DNA of 64,000 nucleotides. It comes from Sulfitobacter sp. S190 (GTDB lineage Bacteria; Pseudomonadota; Alphaproteobacteria; Rhodobacterales; Rhodobacteraceae). Position numbers and translations under genes: made by a program. Position 1 is the first letter of the stretch; each line of letters starts with the position of its first letter. Shown here piece by piece: positions 44,804 to 54,625 of this stretch. The notes beneath the pieces are model-generated. The model was given only the letters and a program-made list of their open reading frames with translations, ran no database searches and was not told the DNA's origin. The stretch spans positions 1,054,001 through 1,118,000 of the forward strand of contig NZ_CP081120.1 of NCBI RefSeq assembly GCF_025141935.1. The letters are read 5' to 3'.

Positions 44804-45844
44804 TCAGACCAGTTTTACCACGGCCTTGCCGTTGTTGCCGCCCTCGAGCAGGTTGATGAAGGCCTCGGGCGCGTTTTCGAGCCCCTCGGTCACGTCCTCG
44901 AGCGTTTTGATCCGCCCGTCGGCCAGCATCGGCCCGACGGTGGCGTGGAATTCGCCCATCCGGTCCCAGTGGTTGGAGATGATGAAGCCGTTGACGCTCA
45001 GGAAGTTGACAAGGATCGTGCGCCACAGGCGGGGGCCTGTCAGCGTCTGTTCCTGCGCGGAGGCACCCAGACCCCCTTCATTGTACCACGCGATCATGCC
45101 GCAGATTGGGATGCGCCCGAAGGCGTTCATCATCGGCAGGACCGCTTCGAGCACCTTGCCACCGACGTTTTCGAAATAGATGTCGATGCCGTCGGGGCAT
45201 TCTTCCTTGAGCGCGCGGCGCAGGTCGGAGGCGCTGTCAAAGGCACGGTGATCGACGCAGGCGTCAAAACCGAAGTGATCGACCGCGAGGCTGCATTTGT
45301 CGGCCCCGCCCGCGATGCCCACCACGCGCAGGCCCATGGATTTGGCCAGCTGCCCCACCATCGAGCCCACGGGGCCGGTGGCTGCGGCAACGACAAGCGT
45401 TTCGCCTTCCTTGGGGCGGCCGTGTTCCATCAGCCCGAACCAGCCGGTGAAACCGGGCATGCCCATCACGCCCAGCGTATAGGACAGGGGCACCTGATCG
45501 GGATCGACGCGCGCCAGACCTTCACCGTCGGACGTGGCGTGGGTGGCCCAGCCGAACGCGCCCATCACGTGATCGCCCACGGCGTATTTGTCGTTCCGGC
45601 TTTCGATGACGCGGCCCACGGCGCCGCCTTCCATCTTGCCGTCCAGCGGAACGGGCGCGGCATAGGATTTCGCGTCGTCCATGCGCCCGCGCATATAGGG
45701 GTCGAGCGACATATAATGTACTTCGACCACGATTTCGCCCGGACCCGCGGTGGGGATCTGCGATTCCTCGAGCCGGAAATTATCGGCGGTGGGGGCGCCC
45801 GTGGGGCGGCTGGCCAGAACGATCTGCTGCATCTTGTCGGACAT
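44804..45844 (-). CDS. NADP-dependent oxidoreductase (MDR family, zinc-free)
   Basis: 346 residues. MDR family parts are SLDPYMRGRM, FTGWFGLMEHGRPKEGETLVVAAATGPVGSMVGQLAK with the AATGPVG nucleotide loop, and YFENVGGKVLEAVLPMM. No zinc ligands are seen. It belongs with the leukotriene B4 12-hydroxydehydrogenase/curcumin-reductase group that reduces alpha,beta-unsaturated ketones. Convergent with metR. Confidence 0.9.
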   Translation of the reverse strand: MSDKMQQIVLASRPTGAPTADNFRLEESQIPTAGPGEIVVEVHYMSLDPYMRGRMDDAKSYAAPVPLDGKMEGGAVGRVIESRNDKYAVGDHVMGAFGWATHATSDGEGLARVDPDQVPLSYTLGVMGMPGFTGWFGLMEHGRPKEGETLVVAAATGPVGSMVGQLAKSMGLRVVGIAGGADKCSLAVDHFGFDACVDHRAFDSASDLRRALKEECPDGIDIYFENVGGKVLEAVLPMMNAFGRIPICGMIAWYNEGGLGASAQEQTLTGPRLWRTILVNFLSVNGFIISNHWDRMGEFHATVGPMLADGRIKTLEDVTEGLENAPEAFINLLEGGNNGKAVVKLV

Positions 45845-45997
45845 CTGTTGGTCTCCCGGTTGTGTTATGCCCGCCAAGGTAGCGGTTGGCGCGCCTTGCA
45901 CAAGCTGCATGGCTGCCGACCTCACGTCAGCTGCCCCTTGGCAATCGGGGCGCATGGGGCTAACAGGGCGTCTGATCCAAGACAGAGGGCCCCGGAT

Positions 45998-46783
45998 ATG
46001 GTTGGCAGTGCAAATCTCAACATCATGATCAAGGCTGCCCGCAAGGCGGGCCGCGCGTTGGTCAAGGACTTCCGCGAAGTCGAGAACCTGCAGGTGTCGA
46101 TGAAGGGCGCGGGCGATTTTGTCAGCCGTGCCGATCTGAATGCCGAAAAGATCCTCAAGGAAGAATTGCGCGGCGCACGCCCCACCTATGGCTGGCTGGC
46201 CGAAGAGGGCGGCGGCGAGGATGGCGAGGACCCCACCCGCCGCTGGATCGTCGATCCGCTGGACGGGACCACGAACTTCTTGCACGGGCTGCCCCATTGG
46301 GCCATTTCCATCGCACTGGAGCACAAGGGACAGGTCGTCGCGGGCGTGATCTTTGACGCGGCCAAGGACGAGATGTTCTTTGCCGAAAAGGGCGCGGGTT
46401 CGTGGATGAACGACAGCCGCCTGCGCGTGTCGGGCCGTCACCGGATGATCGAGGCGATCTTTGCCAGCGGCGTGCCGTTTGGCGGGCGGTCCGATCTGCC
46501 GGTCACCTTGCAGGAATTTGCGCGTCTGGCCCCGGCCTGTGCGGGCATCCGGCGCTGGGGATCTGCGGCGCTGGACATGGCCTATGTCGCGGCTGGTCGT
46601 TATGACGGGTACTGGGAACGCCGCCTGAACGCCTGGGATCTCGCGGCGGGCGTCATTATCGTCAAGGAAGCCGGCGGTCTGATCGAGCCGTTGAACCCGG
46701 CGGGCGATATCCTGGCCGACGGCGAAGTGATTTGCGCCAACGAGGCAATCTTCAACAGCTTCCAGAAGGTGATCCGGCCCTAA
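45998..46783 (+). CDS. Inositol monophosphatase-family protein
   Basis: 261 residues. The metal-binding motif WIVDPLDGTTNFLHGLPHWAIS and the second motif WDLAAGVIIVKEAGG are intact, as is LAEEGGGED near residue 66-74. It would hydrolyse inositol phosphate or related sugar phosphates. An 11-base tandem duplication spans its stop codon. Confidence 0.92.
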   Translation: MVGSANLNIMIKAARKAGRALVKDFREVENLQVSMKGAGDFVSRADLNAEKILKEELRGARPTYGWLAEEGGGEDGEDPTRRWIVDPLDGTTNFLHGLPHWAISIALEHKGQVVAGVIFDAAKDEMFFAEKGAGSWMNDSRLRVSGRHRMIEAIFASGVPFGGRSDLPVTLQEFARLAPACAGIRRWGSAALDMAYVAAGRYDGYWERRLNAWDLAAGVIIVKEAGGLIEPLNPAGDILADGEVICANEAIFNSFQKVIRP

Positions 46784-46800
46784 TCCGGCCCTAATCCGGC
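46772..46800. repeat. Tandem 11-bp repeat ATCCGGCCCTA over two stop codons
   Basis: Two full copies (46772-46782, 46783-46793) and a partial third. The first copy carries the end of the inositol monophosphatase gene and the second the stop of the convergent GFA gene. A simple slippage duplication is likely. Confidence 0.85.
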
Positions 46801-47156
46801 TGGTCCGCCGGATGGTTGACCCCGTCGGTCCAGCCGATGGGTTCATGCGTCCAGCTTTCGACCCCTTCGATACAGCCCAGATTGATCCCGCATTCCGCGG
46901 GATCCGACCGGCGCTGATGGTAGAGGTAGATGCCACAGATCTTGCAAAAATAATGCTTTGCCGTGTGCGTTCCCCAGCTGTAGCGGGTGAGCGTATCTGT
47001 GCCTTTGGTCACGATCACGCTGTCTGTGCGCGCGGTCACGGCGGCCGCCTGCCTGCGGCGACAAAAGCTGCAGGTGCAGCGGGCGGGATCAAGCCCGCCG
47101 GGTAGGGTGGCGGTCAGGGCGCAGGCGCCGCAATGGCACTGGGCAGAAATCTTCAT
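46791..47156 (-). CDS. GFA-family (CENP-V-like) zinc protein
   Basis: 121 residues. Cys patterns QCHCGACAL, CTCSFCRRR and YFCKICGIYLYH are the GFA zinc-binding motifs. The family includes glutathione-dependent formaldehyde-activating enzymes, but most members have other or unknown activities. It starts inside the stop of the upstream rhomboid gene (ATGA), so the two are coupled. Confidence 0.88.
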   Translation of the reverse strand: MKISAQCHCGACALTATLPGGLDPARCTCSFCRRRQAAAVTARTDSVIVTKGTDTLTRYSWGTHTAKHYFCKICGIYLYHQRRSDPAECGINLGCIEGVESWTHEPIGWTDGVNHPADQPD

Positions 47157-47896
47157 TTGCGTTTCACCTTGGGAATGCTGCTGGGCAGGGCTGGATAGCG
47201 GGCAGGCGCGTGCGGGGGATGACCGTCAGTGGCCTGCCAGAACCGCGGCCCGCCCAACCGCAGCCACAGCGGCACCGTCAGCACCAGCCCCGCGACAAAG
47301 CCGCCCGCATGCGCCCAGTAGGCCACGCCGCCGGCCGTAGGGTCGGCCCCCACGCCGCCGATGAATTGCATGCCGAACCATACCATCAGCATGATCCATG
47401 CGGGGATTGGAAACACCCGAAAGATGATGATCAGCACCAGCAGAATGTCGACCTTGGCCTTGGGGAACAGCAACAGATACCCTCCCATCACCCCCGCGAT
47501 CGCCCCCGAGGCGCCCACCGTGGGGATGTAGGAGGCGGGATCGGCCACCACATGCGCCAGCCCCGACAAGGCCCCCGTGGCCAGGTAGAAGGCGAGGTAT
47601 TTCAGATGTCCCATCTCGTCCTCGACGTTGTCGCCGAAGATCCACAGGAACAGCATGTTTCCCGCCAGATGCAGCCATCCCGCGTGCAGGAACATGGAGG
47701 TGACCAAGCCTGCGTAGCCATCGCCCTGCGTGACGCGGCGGGGCAGCAGGGCCCAATCGTAGTAGAGGCGGCTGAGGGCGCGCTCATCGCCCGACACCGG
47801 CAACATCCACAGGAAAATCACGATGTTCAACGCCATCAGCGCATAGGTGACGTAGGGCACGCGGCCCGATGGATTATGATCGCGGATGGGAAACAT
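47153..47896 (-). CDS. Rhomboid-family intramembrane serine protease
   Basis: 247 residues from the ATG at 47896 (MFPIRDHNPSG). Six or so membrane segments. The catalytic Ser is in GASGAIAGVMGG, the His in YWAHAGGFVAG, and HLAGNMLFLWIFG holds the oxyanion-hole Asn. It cleaves membrane proteins within the bilayer; its substrate is unknown. Confidence 0.93.
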   Translation of the reverse strand: MFPIRDHNPSGRVPYVTYALMALNIVIFLWMLPVSGDERALSRLYYDWALLPRRVTQGDGYAGLVTSMFLHAGWLHLAGNMLFLWIFGDNVEDEMGHLKYLAFYLATGALSGLAHVVADPASYIPTVGASGAIAGVMGGYLLLFPKAKVDILLVLIIIFRVFPIPAWIMLMVWFGMQFIGGVGADPTAGGVAYWAHAGGFVAGLVLTVPLWLRLGGPRFWQATDGHPPHAPARYPALPSSIPKVKRK

Positions 47897-48017
47897 GGCG
47901 CCAAGCTGGGCCAAGCGGGCGTGAGGGTCAAGCCGCGGTGTTGCCCCGCGCGGCGATGGCACGCGGGGCGGTGACGTTTCGGCGCGCGGGACGCAGACCG
48001 GGGCCGGTGGCGCCTAT

Positions 48018-51000
48018 CTAGGCCGACGCGCCCAGAAGGGCTGCGTTGCCGCCCGACGCAGTGGTATCGACACAGACGTGCCGTTCCGCGCGCACCCGCG
48101 CCGCATCGGGCAAACCGCGGATCAAGGGGATGATCGGGCCGCTGCGCCGTGCCAGAGCCTGCTCCAGCGTGCGCGCGGTGTCCTCGTCTCCCCACCACAG
48201 CACGCCGCCGTAATCGGGGCCCTGCGCCAGCAGCTCGGGATCGATCGCACCCGAAACGGTTACCGCGATCCCGCCAAGGGCCTCGACCGCGCGGCGCTGG
48301 GCCGTGGCAGTGTCTTCCTGCGGACCGAGGCACAGCAGCGCGGGCCGCGGCAGCGTCGACAGGCGATTGGATTCGCCCGTGGGGCCCGGCAAGGTCTGCG
48401 TATCGAGTGCGAGATGCGGCAGATCGGGCAGGGCGGGCAGGTGATCGACCGCGGTGTCCCATGGGGCCGCCGCCTCGGCCACATCGGGGGCCGAGAACCG
48501 CGGCAGGTAGTTGGGTCCGCCCGCCTTGGGCCCAGTGCCCGACAGACCTTCGCCGCCGAACGGCTGGCTGCCCACGATGGCGCCGATCTGGTTGCGGTTG
48601 ATATAGATATTGCCCGCCTCGATGCGTTCGGACACGTGTTGCACGCGGTCGTCGATGCGGGTGTGCAGCCCGAAGGTCAGACCGTAGCCGGTGGCGTTGA
48701 TGGCATCGATCACCCGGTCGAGATGCGGGGCCTTGAAGGTCGCGACATGCAACACGGGGCCAAAGATCTCGCGCTGCATGTCGCCGATGCCGTCCACGCG
48801 CAGGATCGTCGGCGCGATATAGGTGCCCTCGGCGGGGGTGGGCAGCTCCGCGATCAAACGCCCATCGGCACGGGCCGTTTCGATGTGATCGGCGATGGTC
48901 TTGCGGGCCGCGTCGTCGATGACGGGGCCGACATCGGTGCTCAGCTGCCACGGATCGCCGATGCGCAGCGCCTGCATGGCACCGGTCAGCATCTTGAGGA
49001 AATCGGGTGCGATATCTTCCTGCACATAGAGACAGCGCAGGGCGGAACAGCGTTGTCCCGCCGACTGGAAGGCGGATTCGACGATGGATTGCACCGCCTG
49101 TTCGGGCAAGGCGGTGCTGTCGACGATCATCGCGTTCAGCCCGCCCGTTTCGGCAATCAACGGCGTGCCGGGCACGCAATGATCGGCCATATTGGCGCGG
49201 ATGCGCTGTGCGGTGGCGGTCGATCCGGTGAATGCCACCCCTCCGATACGCGCGTCACCCGTCAGCGCCGCACCCACATCCCCGCCCCCTGGCAGAAGCT
49301 GCAGGGCGGTGAGCGGCACGCCCGCCTCGTGCAGGATCTTGACCGCGAAATGCGCAATCAGCGGCGTTTGCTCGGCCGGTTTGGCCAGTACGGCGTTACC
49401 TGCAGCCAATGCCGCGCTGATCTGTCCAAGAAAGATGGCAAAGGGGAAGTTCCACGGAGAGATACAGGTGAAAATGCCCGCCGGCGGCGTGTTGGTGGCC
49501 TGCGCCGCGTAGTAGCGCAGGAAATCGACACCTTCGCGCAATTCGGCCACGCAATCGGGCAGGCCCTTGCCGGCCTCGCGGGTGAGCAGCGCAAAGATTT
49601 CGCCGAAACGGTCCTCGTAGATGTCCGCGGCCCGGTTCAGCGCGGCGCGGCGTTCGGGCAGCGGAGCGTCCCACGGTTTTGCCCCATCCAGCGCGGCGGC
49701 CGCGTCTTGGGCGCGGGCATTGCCCACGGTGCCGGGGGAGGCCAGCCCCGTGGGGTTGGTGACCGCGACAGGATCATCACCCTGCGCATCTCCCACAACC
49801 AGCGGCGCTGCCTGCCACGTGGCATCGGCAAAGGGCGCGCGGGCCGCCTCGATCGCTGCCAGTGTCGGGCTGTGCGCCAGATCGAAACCCAGCGAATTGG
49901 GCCGTTGGGGCCGGAAGATATCGGGGCCGCGCGGGATCACCGGCACGCTGTCGGCCAGTTGGTCGAACGGATCGGCAGCCACGACTTCGGGCGGCACGTC
50001 TTCGTCGACGATCTGGTTGACGAAGCTGGAATTCGCCCCGTTTTCCAGCAGACGCCGCACCAGATAGGCGAGCAGATCGCGGTGGGCGCCCACGGGTGCA
50101 TAGATGCGGCAACGGGTGCCGTTCTTTTCCATGACGATGTCATGCAGCGTCTCACCCATGCCGTGCAGGCGCTGGAATTCAAAGCTGTCTTTGTCGGCGC
50201 CCATATGCAGCACGGCCGCAACGGTATGGGCGTTGTGGGTGGCGAATTGCGGATAGATCCGGTCGGTCATGCCCAGAAGCTTGCGCGCGTTGGCGATATA
50301 GCTGACGTCGGTGGCCGCCTTGCGGGTGAAAACGGGAAAGCCGTCGACCCCTTCGACCTGCGCCTGCTTGATTTCGGTGTCCCAATAGGCGCCTTTGACC
50401 AGCCGTACCATGATGCGGCGGTCGTGGCGTTCGGCCATGTCGTAAAGCGCATCGATCGCGGCGCTGGCTCGGGGCCCGTAGGCCTGTACCACCACGCCGA
50501 ACCCGTCCCAACTGGCAAGCGCCGCTTCGCCCATCACGGTGTCGATCACATCGAGCGACAGGCCCAGACGGTCGGCCTCCTCGGCGTCGACATTCAGGCC
50601 CATGCCGGCCGATTTGGCCAAAAGACACAGCGCGCGCAGGCGCGGCACGAGATCGGTCATGACCTGATCTTCCTGCGCGACTTCGTAGCGCGGATGCAGG
50701 GCGCTGAGTTTCACCGAGATGCCGGGATTGCGGCGGATATCGTCGTGGGTGCAGGCGCGGGCAATGGCGCTGATGGCGTTGGAGTAGCTCAGGTGATAAC
50801 GCCGCGCGTCGCTTTCGGTCCGGGCCGCTTCGCCCAGCATGTCATAGCTGTAGGTGAAGCCCTTTTGCTCCATCCCGCGGGCGCGTTTCATGGCGGCGTT
50901 GATGTCTTCGCCCAGCACGAATTGCCGACCCATTTCCTTCATCGCGCGCGACACGGCCGTCCGGATGACCGGCTCGCCCATGCGTTTGATCGCCGCACGC

Positions 51001-51434
51001 AGGTGGCGCACGGGGCCGGGTTGATCATCGTCCAGCACGCGGCCCGTCAACAGCAGCGCCCATGTCGAGGCATTCACGAGGCTTGATGTCGAGTGGCCCA
51101 AGTGGCGGCCCCAGTCCGACGGCGCGATCTTGTCCTCGATCAGCGCGTCCATCGTATCGGCATCGGGCACCCGCAACAGCGCTTCGGCCAGACACATCAG
51201 CGCCACGCCCTCGTCTGTCGACAGCCCGTATTCGGCCAGAAAAACCTCCATCATGCCCGGCGCGGTGGTGCTGCGGATGGCCCGCACCAGATCGGCGGCG
51301 CTGGCGGTAATCTCGCGCCGGTCCCGCGCGTCCAGCGCGGCGGTCTCGATCAGCTTGGCTAGGGCGGTGTCGGGGTCGATATAGGTGCCCGCATCAATCT
51401 GTGCGCGCAGGGAAAGGGAGGTATCGCGGGCCAT
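48018..51434 (-). CDS. putA: Bifunctional proline dehydrogenase / P5C dehydrogenase PutA
   Basis: 1138 residues. The N-terminal half is a PRODH barrel (FSYDMLGEAARTESDA, VRLVKGAYWDTEIK). The C-terminal half is an aldehyde dehydrogenase with GFTGSTATAQRI-like nucleotide loop (VAFTGSTATAQ), the catalytic Glu in ETGGLNAMI and the Cys in SAGQRCSALR. It oxidises proline to glutamate. It lacks the N-terminal DNA-binding RHH domain of enteric PutA, so control falls to the divergent putR. Confidence 0.96.
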   Translation of the reverse strand: MARDTSLSLRAQIDAGTYIDPDTALAKLIETAALDARDRREITASAADLVRAIRSTTAPGMMEVFLAEYGLSTDEGVALMCLAEALLRVPDADTMDALIEDKIAPSDWGRHLGHSTSSLVNASTWALLLTGRVLDDDQPGPVRHLRAAIKRMGEPVIRTAVSRAMKEMGRQFVLGEDINAAMKRARGMEQKGFTYSYDMLGEAARTESDARRYHLSYSNAISAIARACTHDDIRRNPGISVKLSALHPRYEVAQEDQVMTDLVPRLRALCLLAKSAGMGLNVDAEEADRLGLSLDVIDTVMGEAALASWDGFGVVVQAYGPRASAAIDALYDMAERHDRRIMVRLVKGAYWDTEIKQAQVEGVDGFPVFTRKAATDVSYIANARKLLGMTDRIYPQFATHNAHTVAAVLHMGADKDSFEFQRLHGMGETLHDIVMEKNGTRCRIYAPVGAHRDLLAYLVRRLLENGANSSFVNQIVDEDVPPEVVAADPFDQLADSVPVIPRGPDIFRPQRPNSLGFDLAHSPTLAAIEAARAPFADATWQAAPLVVGDAQGDDPVAVTNPTGLASPGTVGNARAQDAAAALDGAKPWDAPLPERRAALNRAADIYEDRFGEIFALLTREAGKGLPDCVAELREGVDFLRYYAAQATNTPPAGIFTCISPWNFPFAIFLGQISAALAAGNAVLAKPAEQTPLIAHFAVKILHEAGVPLTALQLLPGGGDVGAALTGDARIGGVAFTGSTATAQRIRANMADHCVPGTPLIAETGGLNAMIVDSTALPEQAVQSIVESAFQSAGQRCSALRCLYVQEDIAPDFLKMLTGAMQALRIGDPWQLSTDVGPVIDDAARKTIADHIETARADGRLIAELPTPAEGTYIAPTILRVDGIGDMQREIFGPVLHVATFKAPHLDRVIDAINATGYGLTFGLHTRIDDRVQHVSERIEAGNIYINRNQIGAIVGSQPFGGEGLSGTGPKAGGPNYLPRFSAPDVAEAAAPWDTAVDHLPALPDLPHLALDTQTLPGPTGESNRLSTLPRPALLCLGPQEDTATAQRRAVEALGGIAVTVSGAIDPELLAQGPDYGGVLWWGDEDTARTLEQALARRSGPIIPLIRGLPDAARVRAERHVCVDTTASGGNAALLGASA

Positions 51435-51549
51435 GGTATGCTCCAGTCAAGGGACAAGTTTTTCCTAGCTTACAGGCAAAGCCCAAGGCATATTCACTTA
51501 AGGTGTCGGCTGCACGGTGTATTTGGTTTGAAAATCGGGGGTAATTGCG

Positions 51550-52038
51550 GTGAATAATCCTTCTGACCTTGATCGGTTCGATCAGGCGATTCTCACGACC
51601 CTCGCCGAGGACGGGCGCATCAGCATCACCGATCTGGCCAAGCGGATCGGCCTGTCGAAGTCCCCCACACAGGCCCGGTTGCGCAGGCTCGAGGAGAACG
51701 GTGTCATCCTGGGCTACCGCGCAATGCTGAACCCGATCCGGCTGGGGCTGGACCATGTGGCGTTCGTCGAGGTGCGCCTGAACGACACCCGCGAGGCTGC
51801 CTTGCACGCTTTCAACGAGGCGGTGCGCCGCGTGCCACAGATCGAACAGGCCCATATGATTGCGGGCAATTTCGACTATCTGCTGAAGGTGCGTACCCGC
51901 GACATGGCCAGCTACCGCCTGTTTCTGGGGGACACGATTTCGATGCTGCCGCATGTGGCATCCACCTCGACCTACACGGCGATGGAGGCCGTCAAGGAAG
52001 TGATGCTGGCCGAGCGGGTTCAACAGGGCGTGACTTGA
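51550..52038 (+). CDS. putR: Lrp/AsnC-family regulator PutR
   Basis: 162 residues starting at GTG. The HTH is DGRISITDLAKRIGLSKSPTQARLRRLEENGVI and the C-terminal RAM domain includes EQAHMIAGNFDYLLKVRT. In Rhodobacter and Agrobacterium the divergent PutR activates putA in response to proline. The 115-base intergenic region would hold its sites. Confidence 0.92.
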   Translation: MNNPSDLDRFDQAILTTLAEDGRISITDLAKRIGLSKSPTQARLRRLEENGVILGYRAMLNPIRLGLDHVAFVEVRLNDTREAALHAFNEAVRRVPQIEQAHMIAGNFDYLLKVRTRDMASYRLFLGDTISMLPHVASTSTYTAMEAVKEVMLAERVQQGVT

Positions 52039-52068
52039 CCTGATACGGGGATGATCCATTCTTGGGGC

Positions 52069-52635
52069 ATGCGTATCCTGTTTGCCTTAGCCGTGATGGT
52101 TGGCCCCGCCGCGACATCCGTATTTGCCAGCACCTGTGCCGAGGTGCCCGACTACAGTGACGAACTGAGCGCCCTGTTCGAAGAGGCCCGCGCGGCCGAA
52201 ACCTATCAGGAAGGCCGCACGCTGAGCGGCCGGATGTGGGAGGTCTGGCTGCGGGCGCCCGACGAGGCGGCGCAAGCCGTGCTGGACCGCGGTCTGTCGC
52301 GGCGCGACAGCTATGACTATGTCAACGCCTACGCGGATTTCACGCGGTTGATCGAATACTGCCCCGACTATGCCGAAGGGTGGAACCAGCGCGCCTTCAT
52401 CAGTTTTTTGCGCGACGATCTGGATCAAGCCTTGGTTGATTTGGACAAGGCTCTTGCACTGCAACCGCGCCATGTGGCGGCGCAGGCGGGCAGGGGGCTA
52501 ACCCTTTTGAAACTTGGACGGATTGACGAGGCACGCACCCAGATGCTTGCGGCCGTGGCAAACAACCCGTGGCTGAATGAACGCGCGCTTCTGGAGAAAG
52601 GCGCGCCGCTGGGTCCAAAAGGTGAAGATATTTGA
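52069..52635 (+). CDS. TPR-repeat periplasmic protein
   Basis: 188 residues from the ATG at 52069; an ATG at 52051 would add six residues. The signal peptide MRILFALAVMVGPAATSVFA is followed by TPR-like repeats (AYADFTRLIEYCPDYAEGWNQRAF, then DQALVDLDKALALQPRHVAAQAGRGL). It is likely periplasmic and mediates protein contacts. It is just upstream of tRNA-Leu. Confidence 0.78.
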   Translation: MRILFALAVMVGPAATSVFASTCAEVPDYSDELSALFEEARAAETYQEGRTLSGRMWEVWLRAPDEAAQAVLDRGLSRRDSYDYVNAYADFTRLIEYCPDYAEGWNQRAFISFLRDDLDQALVDLDKALALQPRHVAAQAGRGLTLLKLGRIDEARTQMLAAVANNPWLNERALLEKGAPLGPKGEDI

Positions 52636-52698
52636 ATGGTTTACACCGCCCCAGACATATCTATGTTGCGGCTACCGGATAGCATTGCTGATCCGCGT

Positions 52699-52786
52699 GC
52701 CTGCGTGGTGGAATGGTAGACACAGGAGACTTAAAATCTCTAGGCCCGAAGGGGCCGTGCCGGTTCGAGTCCGGCCGCAGGTACCA
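52699..52786 (+). tRNA. tRNA-Leu (anticodon UAA)
   Basis: 88 nt with encoded CCA. It has a long variable arm (AGGCCCGAAGGGGCC-type), as in tRNA-Leu. The anticodon loop CTTAAAA gives UAA, and the acceptor stem GCCTGCG/CGCAGGT contains one G-U pair. Confidence 0.95.
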
Positions 52787-52845
52787 CTGAATATCCCCGT
52801 CAGACGGGGCACACCGGCCCCGCGCATACGACCTGCCCGGCGCGT

Positions 52846-54558
52846 TTAGCCGCGGGTACCCGCAAACCGTTCCGCCCATTCGGCGCGCTGCTCGTCCGTG
52901 ATCTTGGCAAACAGAACCTCGGGCACCTCGAAGGCGTGGCCGGGCGCAAGGCGCGTCAGCGCGGCGGGTACATCGTCGGGCCAGCCTGTATCCTCGATTT
53001 GCATCGCGGCCAGCATCTTGGCCGCGGCATCCGGTATGAACGGCGCGGCCAGCGTGGCGTAGAGCGGGATGAGATTGAGCGCCAGCCGCACCTGTGCGGC
53101 GGCGGTATCTGGATCGGTCTTGAAGGTGGACCACGGCGCCTGCGCCTGCAGGTATTCGTTGCCTGCAGCCCAGATGGCCCGCAGTTCGGCGGCGGATTTG
53201 CGCACTTCCATCGCCTCCATCGCCGCACCGTAGCGGGCAACCCGCTCGGTCAGATCGGCAATCAGCGCCTCTTCGGCGGGACCGAAGGTGCCTGCCTCCG
53301 GCACCGCTTCACCGAATTTGGAGCGGCAGAATTTCGTGATGCGACTGACAAAATTGCCCAGCACATCGGCGAGGTCCTTATTGACCGAGGCCTGAAAGTT
53401 TTCCCACGTGAATTCAGCGTCCTGGGTTTCGGGCGCGTGCGACAGGAGCCACCAGCGCCAGTAGTCGGCCGGCAGGATTTCGAGCGCCTGATCCATGAAC
53501 ACACCGCGCCCGCGCGAGGTGCTGAACTGGCCGCCGTCGTAGTTGAGGTAATTGAACGACTTGATGTAATCGACCAGCTTCCACGGCTCGTCGGAGCCCA
53601 TGATCGTTGCGGGGAACGACAGGGTGTGGAAGGGCACGTTGTCCTTGCCCATGAACTGGGTATAGCGCACGTCATCGGCGCCCTGATCGGTGCGCCACCA
53701 GCGCTGCCAGTCGCTACCTTTGCCCGCATCCACCCATTCCTGCGCGCAGGCGATGTATTCGATGGGGGCGTCGAACCAGACGTAGAACACCTTGCCTTCC
53801 ATCCCGGGCCAGGGCGCGTCGCCGCGTTTGACCGGCACGCCCCATTTGAGATCCCGCGTGATGCCGCGGTCTTGCAGCCCGTCGCCGTCGTGCAGCCATT
53901 TCTTGGCGATGGAGGTGGTCAGCACCGGCCAGTCTGTTTTCGAGCTGATCCAGTCGTCGAGCCGGTTTTTCATCTGGCTCTGGCGCAGGAACAGATGCTT
54001 GGTGGGCCGCATTTCCAGATCGGTGGCGCCCGATACGGTGGAGCGGGGATTGATAAGATCTTCGGGATCGAGCTGCTTGGTGCAATTGTCGCACTGGTCG
54101 CCGCGCGCGTCCTCGAAACCGCAGTTGGGGCAGGTGCCCTCAACATAGCGGTCGGGCAGGAAACGGCCATCGGTTTCGGAATAGATCTGGCGCTGCTCGA
54201 CCTCCTCGACCAGGCCCTGATCGGCCAACGCGCCTGCGAAATGCTGGGTCAGCCGCTTGTTCTGCTCGGACGAGGAGCGCCCGAAATGGTCGAACGACAG
54301 CCCGAAGCGTTGGGCAATGTCGGCCTGAACCGCGTACATTTCGGCGCAGTAGTCTTCGACCGGTTTGCCCGCCTTGGCCGCAGCCAGTTCGGCGGGGGTG
54401 CCGTGTTCGTCCGTGGCACACAGGAACAACACGTCATTGCCGCGCATCCGCTGGTAGCGTGCAAAAAGATCCGCGGGCAGCTGGCTGCCCACAAGATTGC
54501 CCAAGTGCTTGATCCCGTTGATGTAGGGGATGGCGGACGTAATGAGGTGACGTGTCAT
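52846..54558 (-). CDS. metG: Methionyl-tRNA synthetase
   Basis: 570 residues, full length. The N-terminal [20 protein letters not shown] is the HIGH-type site, and the KMSKS-type loop reads [11 protein letters not shown] zinc-binding Cys set (CPNCG and CDNC) lies near residues 144-159. It charges initiator and elongator tRNA-Met. No C-terminal dimerisation domain of the long type is evident. Confidence 0.96.
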   Translation of the reverse strand: MTRHLITSAIPYINGIKHLGNLVGSQLPADLFARYQRMRGNDVLFLCATDEHGTPAELAAAKAGKPVEDYCAEMYAVQADIAQRFGLSFDHFGRSSSEQNKRLTQHFAGALADQGLVEEVEQRQIYSETDGRFLPDRYVEGTCPNCGFEDARGDQCDNCTKQLDPEDLINPRSTVSGATDLEMRPTKHLFLRQSQMKNRLDDWISSKTDWPVLTTSIAKKWLHDGDGLQDRGITRDLKWGVPVKRGDAPWPGMEGKVFYVWFDAPIEYIACAQEWVDAGKGSDWQRWWRTDQGADDVRYTQFMGKDNVPFHTLSFPATIMGSDEPWKLVDYIKSFNYLNYDGGQFSTSRGRGVFMDQALEILPADYWRWWLLSHAPETQDAEFTWENFQASVNKDLADVLGNFVSRITKFCRSKFGEAVPEAGTFGPAEEALIADLTERVARYGAAMEAMEVRKSAAELRAIWAAGNEYLQAQAPWSTFKTDPDTAAAQVRLALNLIPLYATLAAPFIPDAAAKMLAAMQIEDTGWPDDVPAALTRLAPGHAFEVPEVLFAKITDEQRAEWAERFAGTRG

Positions 54559-54625
54559 GGAGCTTGCGCCTTTGATCTGGTGTTGGCCCCCTTTAGCAGC
54601 ACAGCCGCGAGGGGGCCAGAGGGGG

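Noticed and set aside
44945..46783. A long frame fusing sequence opposite the oxidoreductase to the inositol monophosphatase
   Set aside because: Only the part from 45998 is real. The upstream part is antisense to a well-supported gene.
48078..51086. A 1002-codon open frame on the plus strand opposite putA
   Set aside because: It is a shadow of the GC-rich putA gene. The translation has no family similarity and is full of Arg/Gly/His-rich low-complexity stretches.
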